Shown here one piece after another: positions 1 through 9,040 of a DNA stretch of 55,166 nucleotides (positions are counted from its first letter, which is position 1; every line of letters begins with the position of its first letter). The stretch is from positions 1-55,166 of the forward strand of contig CATDDF010000084.1 in the NCBI GenBank assembly GCA_949498175.1. Reading direction: 5' to 3'. Made by a program: the position numbers and the translations under genes. The stretch comes from Alphaproteobacteria bacterium (lineage in GTDB: Bacteria > Pseudomonadota > Alphaproteobacteria > RS24). Below the pieces are notes generated by a model, which had not been told where the DNA came from, searched no databases, and was given only the letters and a program-made list of their open reading frames with translations.

Positions 1-255
1 TGCATTGTCATAAAGCGGCTGAACGGTGAAGATTGAAAACCGCGTATCGTCGCCATCCAAATCGGTAATATCAATTTCGACATTTCGGAACCGCTCAGAG
101 AGCGATTGTTCAATGCGAGAAGTCACATAGTCTTCGGCTGATTGTTGAAGATTATTTTTGAAAAATTCCTTGGCTTTTTGTTCGTCAGATGCGGCGACCT
201 GTCCGACGAAAACCAAAGTGATACAGTAAATGATAAGGGCGAAAAACAAGCGCAT
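1..255 (-). CDS. Partial CDS (N-terminus only, runs off the window): secreted protein, candidate inverse autotransporter / intimin-like beta-barrel protein
   Basis: Reverse complement of 255..1 is open to the edge: MRLFFALIIYCITLVFVGQVAASDEQKAKEFFKNNLQQSAEDYVTSRIEQSLSERFRNVEIDITDLDGDDTRFSIFTVQPLYDNA. It has a signal peptide, and 'FSIFTVQPLYDNA' resembles the start of inverse-autotransporter barrels. Not in the ORF track. Confidence 0.55.
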   Translation of the reverse strand, partial: MRLFFALIIYCITLVFVGQVAASDEQKAKEFFKNNLQQSAEDYVTSRIEQSLSERFRNVEIDITDLDGDDTRFSIFTVQPLYDNA

Positions 256-309
256 GCAAAACTCCAAAAAACTACATTTTTTAAACACTATTCAGTGACG
301 GTTTTAAAC

Positions 310-324
310 TGTCAAAAATTGACA
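310..324. promoter_or_regulatory. Perfect dyad TGTCAA-AAA-TTGACA, candidate operator between divergent genes
   Basis: Read directly in the intergenic region between the minus-strand CDS start (255) and the plus-strand HTH gene. Confidence 0.4.
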
Positions 325-359
325 CTTTATCCGAGAGTTGAATCACTTAGTTTTCAAGC

Positions 360-1235
360 ATGCGTTTCGGTAAATATTATGGTGCTTTTTCAGGGCTTGT
401 TGTTTACAGAGCCTCGCTTCTTGCGGCGGGGAAAGGCCGCGCCGGGCGCCGACTGCCCGGTTTGAAAAAAGCGCAACGCGAATGGTGCTACCATTCTAGA
501 AGTAGGCGTGACTTTGCCCTATTGCTGCTTACGGCCGATTTTTCCCATACGCATTGCGATGAAAACAGCTTAGGGTCATCTTTGGCCGTATCCCGAAATA
601 CTTTAAAAACGATCATAAGGGAAGCTGAAGCGCTTCACATTGCTAAGCTTGCCCAAGGGCGGCGCATCGTTATTTGCCGCCAATTTGTCGCTGATTATAT
701 GACCAGCTATCTCAGCGAGTGGACTTTGATGGAAAGCCCAACATCAAAAGAGTTGGCTGTCGCTTTCAAGCAAATGGCGAAGAAATTTGATCCCATGTCG
801 GTTATGCAGGCGCAAGAAAGAGCGTTGCAAATGAGCGTGACAAGCCGCGCAGAAACGGTGAATGCCAATCGAAAACGTCGGCTGACGGAACGTAAAACCA
901 CCGGCCCTATGGATTTATCGTCATGGGTTGTTTCAAACTCGTTCAATCGAGATTTGCTTTTATTGCTAATGAGTGCAGGAATTGAAGAGCGCCCGCTGAA
1001 TATCGCCGACATTATGCGAAGATTACATGTCTCGCGCAACGCGGTTAAAGCCAGCCTTAAAATCGGCATTGACAGCGGCTTTGTTGAGAAATCGCCGCGC
1101 GGCTTTAAAGCTGAAAAGACCGCTCTAATCGGCTATCTTGACTGGCACGGCGAGGTATTTTCAGCCTATTCGGACGAAACCTTATCGGCTTTTTCGGTTT
1201 TTTATGACTCGCTCGCCAGCCATGAAATAAAATAA
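360..1235 (+). CDS. DNA-binding protein with two winged-HTH-like halves (start uncertain, may be downstream of 360)
   Basis: Two similar HTH segments: 'LAVSRNTLKTIIREAEALHIAKL' and 'LHVSRNAVKASLKIGIDSGFVEK'. Confidence 0.6.
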   Translation: MRFGKYYGAFSGLVVYRASLLAAGKGRAGRRLPGLKKAQREWCYHSRSRRDFALLLLTADFSHTHCDENSLGSSLAVSRNTLKTIIREAEALHIAKLAQGRRIVICRQFVADYMTSYLSEWTLMESPTSKELAVAFKQMAKKFDPMSVMQAQERALQMSVTSRAETVNANRKRRLTERKTTGPMDLSSWVVSNSFNRDLLLLLMSAGIEERPLNIADIMRRLHVSRNAVKASLKIGIDSGFVEKSPRGFKAEKTALIGYLDWHGEVFSAYSDETLSAFSVFYDSLASHEIK

Positions 1236-1384
1236 TATTGGGGTGGCGCGTTAAAAAGTGACTAGCACCAGTAAACACACAAGATATTGTAATTAAAAAG
1301 GTAAATAGGTGGTTGTTTAGTGCAGCCCCGACCATCGGTCTCAATTTATTGATTTCGTGCCGCTTGCGGGGTTACCCTGTTCTT

Positions 1385-2071
1385 ATGGCTCTGCCTGCAA
1401 AAACACTTATCGGCATTTGTTTTCAGCTCGGCCTTTTTGCTGCGCTCACCTTTTTGCCGATTGGCACAACCGACTGGCCTGCGGCCATTATCTGGCTGCA
1501 GGTTTTTGCTTGCGCGGCTTTTTTATCGGCAGCCTATTTACTCATCGCACGACCGGCAGCCTTGGAAGCGCGCATGCGCGCCGGTAGAGGGGCGCAGGCA
1601 CCGGATGACAGATTGGCACTGGGCTTGATGAGTTTGTCTTTGCTGTTGCCCATCCCGTTGGCCGCCAAAGATGTTTTTGATTGGCAGCTTATGGCCGCGC
1701 CGACACCGTTGGTGCAAGCCGTTGGTTTGGCGGTTTTCTTACTTGGCTTTGCTGTCACCTATTTGTCCATGCTGCACAATGAATACGCCGCCCCGACAGT
1801 GCATATTCAACAAGAGGCCGGTCACAAGCTGGCCGATAGCGGTGTTTATGCCTTTATGCGCCACCCTATGTATTTGGGGTTTCTATTGTTCACGTCGGGC
1901 ACAACCTTATGGCTTGGCAGCTATGCGGCGACGCTATTTGCCTTGGTCACGCTGATTGCCAGCACGGTTTACCGCATCGGCATAGAAGAGGCGGCCTTGA
2001 GAGAAGACTTGCCGGGTTATGCCGATTACGCCAAACGGGTGAAAACTCGGTTTTTGCCGTTTATTTACTGA
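1385..2071 (+). CDS. Isoprenylcysteine carboxyl methyltransferase-like (ICMT/PEMT) integral membrane methyltransferase
   Basis: Multi-TM protein with 'GVYAFMRHPMYLGFLL...RIGIEEAALREDLPGYADYAKRVKTRFLPFIY', typical of the family. Start moved from 1313 to ATG 1385. Confidence 0.8.
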   Translation: MALPAKTLIGICFQLGLFAALTFLPIGTTDWPAAIIWLQVFACAAFLSAAYLLIARPAALEARMRAGRGAQAPDDRLALGLMSLSLLLPIPLAAKDVFDWQLMAAPTPLVQAVGLAVFLLGFAVTYLSMLHNEYAAPTVHIQQEAGHKLADSGVYAFMRHPMYLGFLLFTSGTTLWLGSYAATLFALVTLIASTVYRIGIEEAALREDLPGYADYAKRVKTRFLPFIY

Positions 2072-3411
2072 GTTTGCGCTTTCAATTCAGCGACGATACC
2101 GGCATGGCGTTGTGGCGATAGCGGATAGAAATAAATGCACGCCACGGAAGCAACCACCCCGGCCAGCGGCACGAAAACAATAATCATGCGCAAGCCCGAC
2201 AATGTCGCCTCGCTTTGTTCAACGCCTGCCTGATAGCCGATAACATCGAGTAGCACGCCGAGAATAAGCGCGCTCAATGCCACGGCCGATTTTTGAGCAA
2301 AAGTCGCAAAGCCGAAAACCATTGATTCAACGCGGTAACCGGTTTTCCATTCGCCATACTCCACCGTGTCGGGCAGCATGCCCCAGAAGGTAATGGCGAA
2401 AGCGCCGGCACCGAAACTTATGGCGATATAATTCAAAATGACCGTGTTTTGCGTCTCTGCCGGATTGAATAAAAAGGCGATGAGCGCCAGTGAGAGAAAG
2501 AAACTGCCGACCATCCAAACGAACCGTTTGGAAGTCTTCAGCGTCACAAATGTCCAGAACGGAATGACCAAAAGCCCGGTCAGGCCGAAAGCCATGAGGG
2601 CAATTTGCGCGCCATTGCGATCGCCCATTTGATATTCAAAGAAATAAATTATGGTTTTGCCGATGACAGTGACACCTGTGGTCATCAAAATGACGGCGGC
2701 GAAGACAATTAAAAACGGTGTGTTCTGCTTTAATGAGGCAAATGTTTGTTTGATGGTTGGGCGCAGATCTTCAGCGTCGCTCTCAGGCGGCTCGCGGCAT
2801 ATGGCAAAGCAAATCCAAAATATGACAGTCGCCAACAGGCCGGAAATAATGGCCAGTGACATAAAGGCGTCGCTGTCATTATCGGCATTTTCCAGTAAGC
2901 CGCCGGCCAGCGCGACAACCGAGAACGCGCCCAAATAGGCAAACAACATGCGCGCACCGGCCATGCCGGCGCGGTCTTCTGAGTTTTGCGTCATCCGTGC
3001 CATCAGCGCCGAATAGGGGGTTGAGGCCATGGTGAATAACAAGCGAAAAACCAGTTGCCCGATGAGCGCAACAATGCCGAGCGAGGTCACCGACATGTCA
3101 CCCGGATGCCAGAGCAGCATTATATAACCAAGTGCCATAGGAATAGGGACAAAGAGAAGATAGGGACGATAGCGCCCCCAGCGCGTCCGTGTGCGGTCGG
3201 CCAGATAGCCCATTATCGGGTCGGTGCCGGCATCCCAAAACGAGCCAATGGCGTAAATAATACCGGCCATGGCATTGGGCAGGCCAAGCACATCTGTGTA
3301 GAAGTAAAACAAATACAGGCTGATGCCCTGCCAATACAGATTGAAGGCAAAATCGCCGCTGCCATAGCCAATCTTTTGCCCCCAGCCGAGGCGCTGCGAT
3401 GTTGCGCTCAT
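2065..3411 (-). CDS. MFS transporter, GPH (glycoside-pentoside-hexuronide:cation symporter) family
   Basis: MSATSQRLGWGQKIGYGSGDFAFNLYW...DPIMGYLADRTRTRWGRYRPYLL; about 12 TM segments. Start trimmed from 3624 to ATG 3411. Confidence 0.88.
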   Translation of the reverse strand: MSATSQRLGWGQKIGYGSGDFAFNLYWQGISLYLFYFYTDVLGLPNAMAGIIYAIGSFWDAGTDPIMGYLADRTRTRWGRYRPYLLFVPIPMALGYIMLLWHPGDMSVTSLGIVALIGQLVFRLLFTMASTPYSALMARMTQNSEDRAGMAGARMLFAYLGAFSVVALAGGLLENADNDSDAFMSLAIISGLLATVIFWICFAICREPPESDAEDLRPTIKQTFASLKQNTPFLIVFAAVILMTTGVTVIGKTIIYFFEYQMGDRNGAQIALMAFGLTGLLVIPFWTFVTLKTSKRFVWMVGSFFLSLALIAFLFNPAETQNTVILNYIAISFGAGAFAITFWGMLPDTVEYGEWKTGYRVESMVFGFATFAQKSAVALSALILGVLLDVIGYQAGVEQSEATLSGLRMIIVFVPLAGVVASVACIYFYPLSPQRHAGIVAELKAQTQ

Positions 3412-3487
3412 TAAAATCTCCCCTTCAAGGCATGCCATAGCTTGCGCACGCTGCCAAGCGGCAATAGTCTGAACCAAAGGAGTTTCC

Positions 3488-4690
3488 ATGCCCACGAAAA
3501 TAATATTTGTTTTGATGACCTGTGGACTGGCCGCCGCGCTTGTCGGTTGCGACACCGGCAAAAGCCATGAAGATTTACTGACATTAGACAGCCATCTGGA
3601 CACGCCGCTTGTGCTCGACCGCAAGGGCTTTGATATAGGTCGTCGCCATGACTGGCAGGCCGATTATGCGCAAGTGGATTTGCCGCGCATGAAAGAGGGT
3701 GGTCTCGATGGTGGCTTTTGGGTGATTTACACAGCGCAAGGGCCGCTGACCAGAGCTGCATATGCCAAAGCATTGGCGCATGCCAGACAGCGCAATCAGG
3801 TAATTGACGACATGGTGCAAAGGCTGGGAAATGATTTTGCTCCGGCCACCAATTCGGCGGATGCGGCGCGCATTGCTGCGTCAGGCAAGCGCGTGGTTTA
3901 TAAAAGTATTGAGAATGCCTATCCGCTCGGCACCAATATTGATTTATTGGATGAGTTTTATGCCGCCGGTGTGCGTATGGTCGGGCTGGTGCATTCCAGC
4001 AATAATCAATTTGCTGACAGTTCAACCGATAAGGGTGGGCAGAAATGGGGCGGCTTGTCGCCGTTGGGGAGGCAGCTCATACAACGGGCCAATCAGTTGG
4101 GCATGATTGTGGATATGTCCCATGCCCATGATGAAGCGCTGGCACAAGCGATTGAGCTTTCCGAAACGCCGATTATTCTATCGCATTCCGGCGCGGCGCA
4201 TCTCTATAAGCATCCGCGTAATGTGCCCGATAATCTTCTGAGGAAACTGGCGCAGTCGGGCGGGGTTATCCAGATAAATTCCCTGTCGGGTTATTTGCGG
4301 GATTTGGATACTGACCCACGACGCTTGCCGGAATTTATCGACCTGTATCGCAAATATCAAAATGCGCCGGGTGGCATGCACGAAAACCATGAGGCATTCA
4401 TTGCCGACCGCCGCGCATTGGACGAAAAATATCCGCCTGACTATGCCGAGTTTTCTGACGTCATGGATCATATTTTCCATGCGCTGAAATTGATGGGCGA
4501 CGACCATGTCGGCATCGGTCTCGATTGGGATGGCGGCGGCGGCGTGAACGGCCTGCAAGATGTGTCTGACCTGCCGAAGATAACAGCCGCGCTGAACAAG
4601 GCATCAATTAATCCCACAACCATAGAAAAAATATGGAGCGGGAATATGCTGCGTTTATTGCGGCAGGCTGAAGCCGCAAAAAGCCGCTAA
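3488..4690 (+). CDS. Membrane dipeptidase (peptidase M19, renal dipeptidase family), lipoprotein-type signal
   Basis: N-terminal lipobox-like 'ALVGC'; 'DSHLDTPLVL', 'IVDMSHAHDEAL', 'LSHSGA', 'DHVGIGLDWDGGG' M19 motifs. Confidence 0.9.
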   Translation: MPTKIIFVLMTCGLAAALVGCDTGKSHEDLLTLDSHLDTPLVLDRKGFDIGRRHDWQADYAQVDLPRMKEGGLDGGFWVIYTAQGPLTRAAYAKALAHARQRNQVIDDMVQRLGNDFAPATNSADAARIAASGKRVVYKSIENAYPLGTNIDLLDEFYAAGVRMVGLVHSSNNQFADSSTDKGGQKWGGLSPLGRQLIQRANQLGMIVDMSHAHDEALAQAIELSETPIILSHSGAAHLYKHPRNVPDNLLRKLAQSGGVIQINSLSGYLRDLDTDPRRLPEFIDLYRKYQNAPGGMHENHEAFIADRRALDEKYPPDYAEFSDVMDHIFHALKLMGDDHVGIGLDWDGGGGVNGLQDVSDLPKITAALNKASINPTTIEKIWSGNMLRLLRQAEAAKSR

Positions 4691-4980
4691 ATATCGTCGC
4701 GAATTTCGAAAGTTCTGAACACGGGTGCGGCGGCCAAAGAATCGCCAATGCTGTCCAACAGGCCGGTTTCGACTCGCCAGCCCAGATAGGCTTGCTGATG
4801 CTCAGGGCTGTCCCAGGTCTCAATTAGCAGCAATGATTGCGTGTCGGCTTCATAGTAGCTTTTGACATCCTGACAACCGTCATAGGCTCGCGTGTCAGGC
4901 AAAGCCGACTTCATCGCCTCAAGCATGGCGTCGGCTGCCTCGGGTTTAAACTTGAATTCTGCGGTTACCATTACCGTCAT
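4687..4980 (-). CDS. Antibiotic biosynthesis monooxygenase (ABM) domain protein
   Basis: MTVMVTAEFKFKPEAADAMLEAMKSALPDTRAYDGCQDVKSYYEADTQSLLLIETWDSPEHQQAYLGWR pattern. Start could be 4995. Confidence 0.8.
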   Translation of the reverse strand: MTVMVTAEFKFKPEAADAMLEAMKSALPDTRAYDGCQDVKSYYEADTQSLLLIETWDSPEHQQAYLGWRVETGLLDSIGDSLAAAPVFRTFEIRDDI

Positions 4981-5102
4981 AATCAACTCCTCCATATTGA
5001 ATGGTTGAGCATGACATTCTGCCGAAAAACCGCAACCCAAAGTTTCTTGGGTACCCCAAATGCCGCATTGCGCTTATCGGTGTATCTGTTAGCTTTCGGC
5101 CC

Positions 5103-5621
5103 ATGATTACAAAGCAATATATCAAAACCATCGCGCTACTTGTGTTCTCGGCCTTTGTAACCCCGCACGCTTTGGCGCAGGCTTCTGTCTTTAATGCCGA
5201 TAAGGTGACGTTTTGCTCGGATGGCGAATTTGACTGGAATAGCGGACAATCGCTCTACGATTTCGTGATTTTGTCGCGCGAGGATGGGACATTTCTTATC
5301 AGCTATTTGGGTATTCCGCATCCCAGCTTTGAAAAACGTTTTTTCGACAATGCTTGGATTAAAATAAAGGGCGAGTTTTACGCACGACAAGAGGCGGGTA
5401 ATATTTTCCAAGGCTTGGCCACGAAATATGTCCTATCACTAAATTTGCAAGGTCAACCTCAACGTGAAGGCGCGTTGACGATTGATGAGACCGGCACCTA
5501 TCAGTTCACATTGGAGCCGGCAATGAATATGGAATATGTCACGAAAACGGGCCTGTGTTGGGACTCTTTAAGTCGTGAGCCTGATGCTATTCGCCGAAAG
5601 AGCATGCAGCGCCGCCGCTGA
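5103..5621 (+). CDS. Hypothetical secreted protein
   Basis: Signal peptide MITKQYIKTIALLVFSAFVTPHALAQA; rest not recognised. Start chosen at ATG 5103. Confidence 0.6.
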   Translation: MITKQYIKTIALLVFSAFVTPHALAQASVFNADKVTFCSDGEFDWNSGQSLYDFVILSREDGTFLISYLGIPHPSFEKRFFDNAWIKIKGEFYARQEAGNIFQGLATKYVLSLNLQGQPQREGALTIDETGTYQFTLEPAMNMEYVTKTGLCWDSLSREPDAIRRKSMQRRR

Positions 5622-5631
5622 CAGTGCGAAG

Positions 5632-6516
5632 CTATTTCCAGCGATTATGCTGCCAGAACCATTCTTCCGGGCGCTCGACAATCCATTGTTCGAGCAGGTC
5701 ATAAACTTGCCGCATAGCGATATCGATATCCTGCCGCATATTGTCAGTTTTCGACACATGAATGGCAGGAAAGAAATGCTGCACAAAATGAATTTTATCG
5801 GGCCCGTCTTGGCGTCGTCTAATAACGGTCGGGATAACCGGAATATCGAAACGCCGCGCCAGTTTTATTGAAGCGGACGGGGCTTTTGTAGCGCGGCCAA
5901 AAAAATCAATCGGATCGCCGCGACCGAGCTTTTGGTCAACCAGCACGCCAAGCGAGATCTCGTTTCGCAGCAGGTCAATCATCACCCGCGCGCCATCCGA
6001 GCCTTTCGGAATCTGCACCGGCATAAAGGCGCGACGTTGATCGATAATCCATTTCTCCATATGTGGGTTATTGGCGCGACGATAGAGCGAACCGGTTTTG
6101 CCGACCAAACGCTGAATGCCGAGCATCATCAATTCCCAATTCGAAAAATGACCGGAGACAAACATCGCATATCCGCCATCGGGCAAAGCCGCGCGCACAT
6201 GCTCCGCGCCCTTGATTTGCACACGGGCTTCGGCTTCACGGGCAATCTTCTCCATATGGGGAAATTCACCGACGACGCGGCCCAATTGTGTCCAGCAGTC
6301 ACTCAGCACCTGCTTTTGCTCGGCTTCCGAAAGATGCGGCAGGGCTTGGCGCAAATTGTCGGCGGCAATGTGGCGTTCGCGGGCAATTTTACCAAGGAAT
6401 TTGCCGAGTTGACCGCCGAGCCATGAGCCAAAGCGCAACCCTGCCATTTTGTAAATGGCAAGAAGGAGTTTGGCGATTAGCGCTTGAAAAAAATAGATTG
6501 CCTGCATCGGGTTCAT
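5632..6516 (-). CDS. Lysophospholipid / lipid A acyltransferase (LpxL/HtrB family)
   Basis: 'FVSGHFSNWELM', 'RRANNPHMEKWI', 'GVLVDQKLGRG', 'FFGRATKAPSASIKLARRFDIPVIP' motifs. Confidence 0.88.
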   Translation of the reverse strand: MNPMQAIYFFQALIAKLLLAIYKMAGLRFGSWLGGQLGKFLGKIARERHIAADNLRQALPHLSEAEQKQVLSDCWTQLGRVVGEFPHMEKIAREAEARVQIKGAEHVRAALPDGGYAMFVSGHFSNWELMMLGIQRLVGKTGSLYRRANNPHMEKWIIDQRRAFMPVQIPKGSDGARVMIDLLRNEISLGVLVDQKLGRGDPIDFFGRATKAPSASIKLARRFDIPVIPTVIRRRQDGPDKIHFVQHFFPAIHVSKTDNMRQDIDIAMRQVYDLLEQWIVERPEEWFWQHNRWK

Positions 6517-6587
6517 CGAAAAACACAGCTTGTCGTTGGCCGCTCAAATATGCCTTAATCAATAGACCAATTTTAGGGAGGGTGTCC

Positions 6588-7532
6588 ATGCAAGTATCTC
6601 ATATCCGTGTGATGGTTTTAGTCTGTGCTGCCTTAAGCCTGTCGGCAAATTCGGCCTTGGCGGATAATTGGTTTGTCAAAAAATTCGGCAAAAATGATGA
6701 ATTGGGTCATGCCAATTATTTGACAAAAGCCAAAGCCAAACAAGCTGCCAAGCTTGTAACGAAAGGCAAAGTTTATCAACTCGGCATGGTCACCGGCCCG
6801 AAAACACCGGCATATGGCCCGCGCAAATTTCAAATGATTGTGCATCAATTGAATGATGGCTCGGGCGCCACGCTGGGGCCCGACAAGCTGGTCTCAAATG
6901 ACGATACGGTTGTCACCTCGGTCGGCATTGGCTCGCAATTGGACGGCTTCGGTCATATTGGTAAAGAGCACAAATATTATAATGAAACACCGGCGGCGGA
7001 AGTTGTGTCGCCTGACGGTTTGTTGAAATTCGGGACGCATGCTTTGCCGGGCTTTGTCACGCGCGGCGTTCTGTTGGATATGACCAAAATTTTCGGCCAA
7101 GACCCGTTGCCCGTCGGTACGGCCTATACGGAAGCCGACATAAAAAAAGCCGCCAAACGGCAAGGGGTAAGCATTACAAAGGGCGATGTTGTGCTGTTCC
7201 ATTCAGGCTTTATGAAGGCCAATGAAAATGCAACGACTTTATCTCCCGGCGAACCGGGTCTTGGTATAAGCGGCGCACATTATCTCGCCGAACTGGGCGT
7301 GGTTGCGGTCGGCGCAGACACATGGGCGCTTGAGGTCTTGCCGAGTGAAGACCCCAATCGCATATTTCCCGTGCACGGCATTTTGCTTACCAAATATGGC
7401 ATTTTTATTCTGGAGAATATGGTGACGCATGAATTGGCTGCAGACGGCGTTAGCGAGTTTATGTTCTCGCTGGGCGTGCCGAAGCTCGAGGGCGCGGTGC
7501 AGGCGATCATCAACCCGCTGGCCATTCGCTAA
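6588..7532 (+). CDS. Cyclase family protein (putative metal-dependent hydrolase), secreted
   Basis: Signal peptide MQVSHIRVMVLVCAALSLSANSALA; 'GSQLDGFGHIG', 'KGDVVLFHSGFM', 'PGISGAHYLAELGVVAVGADTWALEVLP' pattern. Start moved from 6288 to 6588. Confidence 0.85.
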   Translation: MQVSHIRVMVLVCAALSLSANSALADNWFVKKFGKNDELGHANYLTKAKAKQAAKLVTKGKVYQLGMVTGPKTPAYGPRKFQMIVHQLNDGSGATLGPDKLVSNDDTVVTSVGIGSQLDGFGHIGKEHKYYNETPAAEVVSPDGLLKFGTHALPGFVTRGVLLDMTKIFGQDPLPVGTAYTEADIKKAAKRQGVSITKGDVVLFHSGFMKANENATTLSPGEPGLGISGAHYLAELGVVAVGADTWALEVLPSEDPNRIFPVHGILLTKYGIFILENMVTHELAADGVSEFMFSLGVPKLEGAVQAIINPLAIR

Positions 7533-7573
7533 AACACTTGAACATTGTGTCACGAAGCAGATAATAACAGCCT

Positions 7574-7873
7574 ATGAGTGCAAAAATTTATCAACCTGCC
7601 AAATCGGCCATGTCTTCCGGTGCAGCTAAATCTCGGCAGTGGATTTTGGAATTTGCTGCAGATGGTGCGCGCCGTAAAGACAGCTATACCGGCTGGAATT
7701 CCATTGACGGGACGGCCAATCAGGTAAAGCTGAAATTCGACACATTGGAAGAGGCGCAAGCCTATGCGGCCGCGCAGGGCTTGGCCGTTCGCATTGATAA
7801 GCCGCAAAAGCGCAAGCGGCAGGCCAAGTCGTATTCAGATAATTTTCGCCATGACAGGGTTGAGAAAATTTAG
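7574..7873 (+). CDS. NADH-ubiquinone oxidoreductase NDUFS4-like (ETC complex I) protein
   Basis: AKIYQPAKSAMSSGAAKSRQWILEF...YTGWNSIDGTANQVKLKFDTLEEAQAYAAAQGL...KSYSDNFRHDRVEKI. Confidence 0.92.
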   Translation: MSAKIYQPAKSAMSSGAAKSRQWILEFAADGARRKDSYTGWNSIDGTANQVKLKFDTLEEAQAYAAAQGLAVRIDKPQKRKRQAKSYSDNFRHDRVEKI

Positions 7874-7918
7874 ATTTTAAGCGCCGGTTAATGAGGTGCG
7901 GTTATAGGGGAGTGCGAT

Positions 7919-8830
7919 ATGAGCCAAAAACCGATGCGTCTGCGGCGTTCTCAATTGGCTGTCCCTGGCAGCAGTGAAAAAATGCTCGCCAAAGCCGCGG
8001 CTTCTGCGGCCGATCATGTTTTTTGCGATCTGGAAGATGCTGTTGCACCCTCCGCCAAACCGGCCGCGCGCGAGACCATCGTCGATGCGCTCAATAATCT
8101 TGATTGGGGCAAGACAGTACGCTGTGTGCGGGTCAATGATATCGGAACTGAGTGGTGTCACGAAGACATCATCACCATTGTTGAGAAAGCCGGCAAGAAT
8201 CTCGACACCATCATGCTTCCTAAACCGATGAATGCATCTGATGTGCAATTCGCCGACAAGCTGTTGGCACAATTGGAGATGAAGCTGGGGCTTGAGCGTC
8301 AAATCGGTTTGGAGGTTTTGATTGAGGAAGTTGAGGCGATGCAGAATGTTGCCGAAATTGCCAATAGCTGCGACAGGTTGGAATGCATGATTTTCGGCAT
8401 GGGCGACTACGCCGCCAGTCAGGGATTGGTGATGGAAAATATCGGCCTGTCTGAGGGCTATCCCGGCGATATATTTCACTATCCGCGCTATCACATGACG
8501 ATTGCGGCGCGCGCCGCCGGTCTTGATGCGGTTGACGGGCCGTTTGTCGATTTCAAAAATGACGACGTTTATCGTATCGAGTGCCAGCGCGCTTTGACGC
8601 TTGGCATGGTTGGCAAATGGGCCATTCATCCGAGCCAAATCGAACCGGCACTGGAGGTGTTTTCACCCAGCCAAGAAGATGTTGATTTTGCTCGCGAGGT
8701 CATCGCGGTTTACGAGAAAGCCGCCGCCGAAGGACTTGGCTCAGTCGGGCATAAGGGCGTGATGGTTGACGCCGCCTCGGCGCGCTTGTTTCAGAACACG
8801 GTGAACCGAGCCAATCTTATCGGCATGTAG
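7919..8830 (+). CDS. HpcH/HpaI aldolase / CitE-like CoA ester lyase (malyl-CoA lyase-like)
   Basis: RRSQLAVPGSSEKMLAKAAASAADHVFCDLEDAVAPSAKPAAR...MIFGMGDYAAS...GKWAIHPSQIEPALEVFSPS. Confidence 0.88.
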   Translation: MSQKPMRLRRSQLAVPGSSEKMLAKAAASAADHVFCDLEDAVAPSAKPAARETIVDALNNLDWGKTVRCVRVNDIGTEWCHEDIITIVEKAGKNLDTIMLPKPMNASDVQFADKLLAQLEMKLGLERQIGLEVLIEEVEAMQNVAEIANSCDRLECMIFGMGDYAASQGLVMENIGLSEGYPGDIFHYPRYHMTIAARAAGLDAVDGPFVDFKNDDVYRIECQRALTLGMVGKWAIHPSQIEPALEVFSPSQEDVDFAREVIAVYEKAAAEGLGSVGHKGVMVDAASARLFQNTVNRANLIGM

Positions 8831-9040
8831 CTGCCGCATTTGGTGCAAAGGCCAAATTTTAATGGAGGCGCGCAAAGTCCCCAGCCGCGCAATCCGCTTG
8901 TTATTTCTGTCTGAAACTGGCTGGAAAACAGGAAAAAAAATAAATGAAAGGCCTTCGCTTTTTATTGCGAAATGTTCAGATTTTGCTACTGTGACAGTGT
9001 TTCACGAATCCTTTGAGGGTTCGCTTGTGTGGAGTTGTTT

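Noticed and set aside
142-465. 107-aa plus-strand ORF at the window start
   Set aside because: Antisense to the better-supported minus-strand signal-peptide CDS (255..1), and it overlaps the regulator.
2065-3624. N-terminal extension of the MFS ORF beyond 3411 and large antisense ORF 3411..4025
   Set aside because: The conserved GPH family start is at 3411; the extension overlaps the divergent dipeptidase gene.
7877-8638. 253-aa antisense ORF opposite the CitE-like lyase
   Set aside because: Shadow ORF: the sense frame is a clear HpcH/CitE family protein, and the antisense translation has no recognisable domain.
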